NCBI RefSeq assembly: GCF_001642575.1
Contig: NZ_LXNG01000006.1
Location: forward strand, 62,001 to 126,000
Reading direction: 5' to 3'
DNA length: 64,000 nucleotides
Source of the DNA: Xanthomonas floridensis
GTDB taxonomy: Bacteria > Pseudomonadota > Gammaproteobacteria > Xanthomonadales > Xanthomonadaceae
This document shows positions 45,332 to 54,300 of the stretch, one piece after another; position 1 is the first letter of the stretch, and each line of letters starts with the position of its first letter. A model generated the notes under the pieces. It was not told where the DNA came from, searched no databases, and worked only from the letters and a program-made list of their open reading frames with translations. Position numbers and translations under genes: made by a program.

Positions 45332-48300
45332 ATGAATCGCGTCTATCGTCTGGTCTTCAACCGCGCCCTGCGCGTGTGGCAAGTGGCATCCGAAGTGGTA
45401 CGTGCCCCCGGTGGCAGCGCCGGCGGCGCCACTGCGCGCGCGCACAGGCTCACCATGGAGCCGCTGCAGTTTGCGCTGTGGTGCGCCCTTGGCCTGGTGA
45501 GTGTGGTCGACGTCGCTCAGGCGCAGTCGGCTGGCCGTATCGTGGCCGATCCGGCTGCGCCAGGCGGCGAACGCCCGACGGTATTGACCGCCCCCAATGG
45601 CGTGCCGATGGTCAACATCACCACGCCGTCGGCAGCGGGCGTCTCGCGTAACCGCTACTCGCAGTTCGACGTCGGCCGCGAAGGCGCCATCCTCAACAAT
45701 GCGCGTGGACAGACCCAGACCCAACTGGGCGGCTGGGTACAGGGCAACCCGTGGTTGGCCACCGGCAGCGCCAGGGTGATTCTCAATGAGGTCAACGGGC
45801 CGGCGAGCCGGCTCAACGGGTACGTGGAAGTCGCCGGACCCCGCGCAGAAGTGATCATTGCCAATCCGTCCGGCATCCAGATCGACGGCGGCGGGTTCCT
45901 CAACGCCAGCCGGGTGACGCTGACCACCGGCACGCCCATCCTCTCCGGCGGGGCGCTGGAAGGCTACCGCGTGACCGGCGGCGCCATCCAGGTGGGCGGC
46001 GCTGGCCTGGATACCAGCGGCGCGGATTACACCGACCTGATCACCCGCTCGCTGCAGGTCAATGCCGGCATCTGGGCCAATCAGTTGCAGGCCAGCCTGG
46101 GCAACAATGTGGTCAGCGCCGATCAAGTGCGTGTCGCGCCGCAGGCCGCCACCGGTCAGGCGCCAACCTTCGCATTGGACGTCGGCGCGCTGGGCGGCAT
46201 GTTTGCCAACAAGATCTGGCTGGTGGGCAATGAGCAAGGCGTCGGTGTGCGCAATGCCGGCAACATCGGCGCGCAGGCCGGCGAACTGGTCGTCACGGTA
46301 GACGGCCGGCTGGAAAACACCGGTGCATTGCAATCGCGGCAAGACACCCGCATCACCGCCACTGGCGGTATCGCCAATGCAGGCACGTTGAGCGCCACGC
46401 GCGAATTGCGCGTCGCTACAACGGCCGACCTGGACAACAGCGGCGGCGTACTCAATGCGCAACGGCTGCAGATCGATGCAGCGGCATTGCGCAACCAGAA
46501 CGGCACGATCGAGCAGACCGGCGTGCAGGCACTGGCATTGAATGCCGGTAGTGTGCGTAACCGTGCCGATGGCAGCATCGGCGCAATCGCCGCGGTCGCG
46601 CCAAGCGACGGCGCAACGCCCGGCACCGGTGGCGGCAACGGCGGCAACGGCGGCAACGGCGGCAACGGCAATCAGAACACCGGCGGCACCGATGGTGGAA
46701 ATGGCGGCACGACGCCTCCGGTCAGCGGGCCGGCGCCCGGCATCGCGCCGCTCGCCGCAGGCGCGCTGACTGTCTCGGGTCTGATGGACAACGATGGTGG
46801 CCGCATCAATGGCGGTGGCTCGGTGTCGCTGTCTGCCGCAAATGGGCTGGACAACAGTGGCGGGCGGTTGGGCGTGTCCGCACTCAGCGCGCGCGGCGAT
46901 CTGAGCAACCGCGCCGGCACGCTCGCCGTCTATGGGGATGCGGATCTGCAGCTTGGCGCGCTGGTCAATGACCAGGGCCGCCTCACGGTGGCCAATACGC
47001 TGGGCCTGGATGCACAGTCGCTGAGCAACCGCGGCGGTGAGCTGCGTCATGCCGGTAGTGGTGCGGCAGCCTGGCAGGTGCGCGGGCTGCTGGATAACCA
47101 GGGCGGCGTGATCTCCAGCAATGCCGCAGCGCTGCAACTCAGCGCGCAGGCAGTGGTCAATGCGCAGGGCCGCATCGAACATGCCGGAACGCAAGGTCTG
47201 ACGTTGTCGGCGCAGGACTGGTCCGGTGCCGGCGGCAGCATCGCCACACCGGGCGCGCTCACCTGGCGCGCAGGCGCGGTGGACCATCGCAATGCCACGG
47301 TGAGCACCACACAGCTCGACTTGCAGGCGACCAGCGTCGATAACCGCGGCGGCGCGCTGCTCTCGACCGGCAACCAGCGGGCGACCTTGCAGGTGCGCGA
47401 CCGGCTGGACAACGGCGATGACGGCACAATCGCCAGCAATGGCGATCTAGGCATTCGCGCTGGCACGCTAGGCAATGCGGGCGGCCAGATTCAGCAGGCC
47501 GGCAATGGCATGCTGGCCATCGATACCACTGCACTGGAGGGTCGCGCAGGGCGCCTGATCAGCAATGGTGCGCTGGCAATCGATGGCGGGCGCATCGATC
47601 TTGCGCAGGGCGTCACGTCCGCCCAGCAGATCGGCATCGATGCGGACGCACTCAGTACTGCGGGCGGCCGTGTGACATCGCTGGGCGACCAGGCGCTACG
47701 CCTGACCGTGCGCGACACCCTGGACAACCGCGATGGCAATCTTGCCAGCAATGCAGGCATCGACATCGCTGCAGGTGCTGTCGAAAACCAGCGTGGCGCG
47801 CTCCTGGCGGCAGGCAGCGAAGCCGTCACGCTGGTCGTGGGTGGCGCATTGGACAACAGCGCCGGAACCATTTCCGGCAATGGCGCGGTGCAGCTGCAAG
47901 CCGGCAGCGTGATCAATCGCGGCGGCACGGTCGTTGCCGCCAATGGCGCTGCATTGCAGGTCAATGCAAGCAACCTGCTGGACAACAGCCAGGGCGGCCG
48001 CCTCGCCGCCAGCGGCAACCTCACCGCACATGCGGCCACGCTGGATAACCGTGCCGGCGCCATCGAACATGCCGGTACCGGCACCTTGAACGTTGACGCC
48101 GATACGCTCCAGGGCGCAGGCGGCAAGTTGCTCAGCCTGGGAACGCTGCAGCTGGACGGCGGTGACATCGATCTGGGTACCGGCAGCAGCACCCAGGCCG
48201 AGCGCATCGTTGTCGATGCCGACAACCTCGGCACCGCAGGCGGGCAGCTGAGTGCGACCGGCACCGATGCGTTGCGCGTGACCCTCACCGGTGCGCTCAA

Positions 48301-51300
48301 CAACGATGGCGGCACCATCGCCGGCAATGGCGCATTCGCCGTGCAGGCCGCGTCCCTGTCCAACCGCGGCGGAACCCTGGTCGCCGCGGGCAGCGCCGGT
48401 GGCCGTGTGGACATCAACGGGCAACTGGACAATGCAAACGGCCGCATTGCCAGCAACGGCAGCACCTTGCACCTGGGTGCAGACCGGCTGATCAATCAGG
48501 ACGGAACGCTCAGCCACTCGGGCAGCGGTGGACTGGAGATCGCCGTCACACGCCTGGACGGCAGCAAGGGCACCATCGTGACCGGCGGCGCGCTGTCGGT
48601 GGCAGCAACCACGATCGATCACCGTGACGCGGCCATCGGCGCAGACAGCGTGCAGCTGCAGGCACAAACGCTGGACAACCGCGGCGGACGCATCGTCGCC
48701 AGTGGCAGCACTGCGAGCGCCCTCCACGCCACTGTACTGAACAATGCCGGCGGCACCGTTGCAGGCAATGGCGACCTGTCGCTGACCAGCGATCTGCTGG
48801 ACAACACGCAAGGCACGATCCAGCACGCAGGCACCGGCCAACTGCAGATCGATGCACAGACACTCGCCGGCAACGCGGGCAAGCTGATCAGTAACGGCAC
48901 CTTGCACGTCACCGGCCAGAGCACCGATCTGCGCAATGCCACCACTGCTGCACGCACCATTGCGGTGGATACTGGCAACCTCACCACCGCAGGCGGCCAA
49001 CTGTCGGCGAGCGGCGACCAGCAGCTGCGGCTGAGCGTTGGCAACACGCTGGACAACACCGGCGGCACGATCGGCGGCAACGGTGTGCTGGCGCTTGGCG
49101 CACAGACGCTCATCAATACGCAGGGGACACTGCAGGCGGCAGGTACGGGGCAGTCCACGCTGAACATCGACCAGGCCGTGCACAACCAGCGGGGCAAGAT
49201 CCTGCTGGCTGGTGACGGGCACGTCGCCGCTGCAAGCATCGATAACCAAGCCGGTACCGTGCACGCGGCAGGCGGCCTGTTGCAGGTGGACGTCGATGGT
49301 CTGCTCGACAATCGCACGCAGGGCGTGCTGTCCAGCGCAGGGGCGCTCGCCGTGGATGCCGCCACCCTCGACAACACGGCCGGCAACGTCATCGCCGGCA
49401 CCGACCTCACGCTCGTCACCGCCAACGCCATCGGCAACAACGGCGGAGCCATCCAGGCGACCAACGCACTGCACCTGGAATCGGCCGGTCTTTCCAACCG
49501 CGCCGGCAACATCATTGGCGGCAGCGCGCTGGTCGACACGCGGGCGCAACTGCTGGACAACGCCGGTGGCACCATCGGCAGCCAGATCGGCATGCTGGAT
49601 ATCCGCAGCGGCGCGCTCAACAACGCCGGCGGGCGACTGCAGTCGCAGGCAGCCTTGTTGCTGCAGACCAATGGCCAAACGATTACCAACACCGGCTCTG
49701 GCAGCAATGGCGGCATTCTCGCCAGCGGCCGCCTGCAGGTGGATGGCGGTGCATTGGATAACCGCGGCGGTGCGGTGTTTGCGCAAGGCGATGCACGCCT
49801 GACGGTCGCCAACGTCGATAACAGCGCCGCCGGCGCCTTGAGCGGCGCAGGCAATTTCGCGCTCAACGGCACCACCATGAATAACGTTGGCGGCCGACTG
49901 CAGGCGGGGCAGAACGTCGACCTGACCTTGAGCGGTGCGCTCGACAACCAATCGGGTCTGGTCGCTGCAGGCGGCGCGCTGACCTTGAATGCGTCGACCG
50001 TGGATAACCGCAACACACGCAGCGGGGCCACACTGGGTCTGCAGGCCGGACAGTTGCAGCTGCAGGCGCAATCGCTGGACAACCGCCAAGGGCAAGTCAT
50101 CACCGACGCAGCAGGCAACCTGCAACTGACGTCATCGCTCAACAATGCAGGCGGCCAGGTTTCTTCTGGCGGCAGCCTGGACATGCGGGCCGATGCAGTC
50201 GCCAACAGCGCAGGCCTGCTGCGGTCCGACGGCAACCAGAGCGTGACCGCACGCAACCTCGGCGGCGATGGCCAGGTGCAGTCGCAGAGCAATCTCACCC
50301 TCACCTTGCGCGAGGGCCTGACCAACACCGGCGAGATGATCGCCAACGGCACCCTGGCCATCCACACCGAGGGCGACCTTTCCAACCAGGGCATCCTGCG
50401 TGCCGGCAACCTGGACCTGACCGCGCGCAATGTAGACAACGCCGTCAACGGGCAGATCACCAGCCAGGGCATCACCCACATCGCCACCGGCGGCCAGCTG
50501 GTCAACCGCGGCCTGATCGACGGCGCGGTCACCCATCTGCAGGCGGCAACGCTGGACAACGTCGGTACCGGACGCGTGTATGGCGATCACGTCGCGATCG
50601 CCGCAGGCGCCTTGCAGAACCGAGCCGAGACCATTGCCGGCGTCACCCGGGTGGCCACCGTGGCCGCACGCGAGCGCCTGGACCTGGGTGTCGGTCAACT
50701 GACCAATACCGATCGCAGCCTGATCTACAGCGATGGCGATGCCGCCATTGGCGGTGGACTGGATGGCAATCGACTGGCCACCGGCGTCGCACGCCAGATC
50801 GACAACCTGGGCTCGGTCATCGACGTGGCCGGCGATCTCGATCTGCAAGCGACCACCATCAACAATATCCGCCAGAACGTAGTGGTCACTCAAACCACCA
50901 CCACCCTGGCTCCGGTGCGCCTGGATCAGCCGACCTGGCGCAACAACGGTGAAAACGATACTTCCAATATCCGCTCCACCAGCAACTACGCCGCCTCCGA
51001 GGTGTACTACCTCAATCCCCAGGACATCCTGGAGGACACTCCCTACATCACCCCGGATGGCTACCAGGTGCGGCGCGCGGTCATCCGCGTCACGCCACAG
51101 ACCAGCGCCTATTTCTTCGCACGCGGCGGCATGTATCAAGCCACGGGCGAGCGATCACGCCTGAATTCGCAATCGGGCACGCTGACCATCTACTACACCG
51201 GCCGCCAGGACAACCAGGTCAACCCGGATCAGGTCGCCTCCGGTGCGGACGACCCTTTCCGCGAGCTGTCGCAGATCCAGCCCGGCTCCCCCGCGTTCCG

Positions 51301-54300
51301 TTACGCAAGCGACACGTTGAGTTACTCCAATGCGTACGGCACCTGCACCACCGACTGCGTGCAGCTATGGGCGCAGTTCGCCTATACAGATCCCGATCAC
51401 ATCCTGATGAATCCACAGGGCACCGGTGGCGGCAGGCTCAACGACAACGAGCGCTATCGCATGGCGACCCGCACCGTGGTCGAAGATGTCCTGCAGCCGG
51501 GTGCCGGACCAGAGGCGGTCATCCAGGCCGGCGGTGCGATGCGCATCGGCACCGATGCGTTGCGCAACGAGTACGCACGTATTGCCGCTCGCGGCGATCT
51601 GGCAATCACCGGGCTGACGCGTACAGCCAGTATCACCAATCTCGCCTACACCCTGTTCCGCACGCATAGCTTCAACAACGTCACTACCGCCTACAACGGC
51701 ACCACCCGGAGCTGGAGCAATCCATCCATCTCCGAGCAGATCGGCCAGATCGGGAGCCAGCTCACCAGCGGCGGCACGCTGAGCATCGATGTCGGCGATG
51801 TGAGCAACCTCAACCAGGGGCGCGACGCACCAAACGTGCGCGATGGCGCTGCGGTTGCCAACCTCGACATCCGCGGGTCGCAAACAGCGCCCACCGGCAC
51901 CGGCATGGGCGGCATCGCCGGCCCGGGTGGCGTGGCGACCAACGCCGCCGACCGTGCGCTGGCTGCGGCAACGCAGACCGCAGGACAGAGCGGTGCCGAC
52001 AGCGTCGGTGGCGTCGGGAGCAGCGGGCCGGTGACGGGCGCACGGGTGGTCGATGCCGCCGGCGGATCGCCGGACCGCATCGCCATGGGCACGCCCGACA
52101 CGCGCGCGCCCACCGGCAGCCTGTTCACGCTGCGGCCCGCCAGCGGCAGCTATCTGGTCGAAACCGACCCGCAGTTCGCCGACTACCGCAGCTGGCTTGG
52201 CTCGGACTATCTGCTCAATCAGATGGGCTATTCCGCCGATGCGCTGCAAAAGCGCCTGGGCGATGGCTTTTACGAGCAAAAACTGGTGCGCGAGCAGATC
52301 GGCCAGCTCACCGGCCGGCGTTTTCTAGAGGGCTACAAGAGCGACGAAGCGCAGTACCAGGCATTGCTGGATGCCGGCGCCACCGTCGGCAAGGCCTGGA
52401 ACCTGCGCCCGGGCGTGGCGCTGACCGAGGCGCAAATGGCCCAGCTCACCAGCGACATCGTCTGGCTGGTGGAGCAGACCGTCACCCTGCCCGACGGCAC
52501 CACCACCACCGCGCTGGTGCCGCAGGTCTATCTGCGTCTGCGTCCCGGCGATCTTGACGCTGGCGGCGCACTGTTGGCCGGCGCCAATGTCGATGTCACC
52601 CTTGCCGGTGGCCTGAAGAACACCGGCACCATCGCCGGCCGCCAGCTGGTGTCCATCGACGCCGGCCGCATCGAACACCTGGGCGGCAGCATCAGCGGCA
52701 ACCAGGTGGGGCTGCGCTCGGCCAGCGACATCCGCATCGAAGGCGCCAGCGTCACCGCCGTCGACGCGCTGAGCGTGCAGGCCGTCGGCGACATCACCGT
52801 TGCCTCCACCGTGGAAACACTCAGCGGCGGCGGCTACCACCAGTACAGCACCACCCAGCTCGAACGTGTGGCCGGCCTGTATGTCACCGGCACCAACGGC
52901 AACGGCGTGTTGTCGGTGGTGGCTGGCAGGGACGTCAACCTGCAGGCCGCGCAGATTCGCAACGCCGGCACCGACGGCGTCACCCAGCTGGTGGCAGGCA
53001 ACAACCTCAACCTCAGTACGCAAACGCTCTCCAACAGCACCGACACCACCGCCAACGACCGCAACTTCCAGCGCAGCAGCGAGACCACCCACCTCGGCAC
53101 CACCGTGCAGGGCGCGGGCAGCGTGGTGCTGGCAGCCGGCAACGACCTCACTCTGACTGCCGCGCAGGTCGGCGCAGGCAAAACCCTGGCCCTGCAAGCC
53201 GGGCGCGACATCAACAGCCAGGCTGCAGTGGACAGCAGCTCGCACGACCGCAGCACGGTCACCAAGAGCAACTCGCTGGCCACTGCGACCTACGACGAAA
53301 CCGTGCGCGGTACCCAACTCGGTGCCGGCGGCGATATCGTGATGCAAGCCGGCCGCGACCTCACCCTCGCCTCCACCGCAGCGGCCAGCCAGAGCGGCGG
53401 CATCGCACTTGCGGCCGGCAACGACATCAAGCTGCTGGCCACGCAGGAGCAGCATGATGCGGTGGTAGATAAGGAGGTTCGCAAGAAGGAAGCGCTGTCC
53501 GGCAAGACCGTCACCACGCACGACGAAACGCACGACAGCCTGGCAATCACCAGCTCGCTCAGCGGCGAGCAGATCTCTGTCGCGGCAGGCAACGATCTGC
53601 TCTCGCAAGGCACGCAGATCGTCGGCACCGGCGATGTGGTGCTCGCGGCCGGCAACAACCTGACCCTTGAGACGGCGCAGAGTACGCATAGCGAAGCGCA
53701 CGACAAGAAGACGGTCAAAACCGGCCTGTTCGGTAGCGGCGGCATCGGCTTCACCATCGGCAAGCAGACGGTCAAGACCGAGGCCGACATCGCCGATGTG
53801 AGCCACACCGGCACCACGGTCGGCAGCCTGGAGGGCAACGTCACCATGGTCGCCGGCAACAAACTGGCGATCACCGGCAGCGATGTGATGGCGCTGCAGG
53901 GCGACATCACAGCCAAGGCCAAGGACATCGCGATCACCGAAGTCCATGACACCTCGAGCAGCGAACAGCGTACCGAGTTCAAGCAAGGCGGCTTGTCGGT
54001 GACATTGAGCGCGGCCGCGCTCAATCTGGCCCAGGCAGCAATGAGCAGTGCCGACGCCGGCAAGAAGGCCGAGGGCGACTCGCGCATGCAGGCTTTGGCC
54101 GGTGCGTCTGCGGCCTACAGCGCCTATGGCGCTGGTCAGGCCGCCAGCAGTGTCATGAATGCCGACACCGCCAAGGGCGCGGCCCAGGCGGCCAATGTCA
54201 GCATCTCGGTCACCGTGGGCGGCAGCCAGAGCGAGAGCGAGACCAAGCAGCGTAGCGCTACCGCCAAGGGCTCCACCCTGCAGGCCGGTGGCAACGTCAA

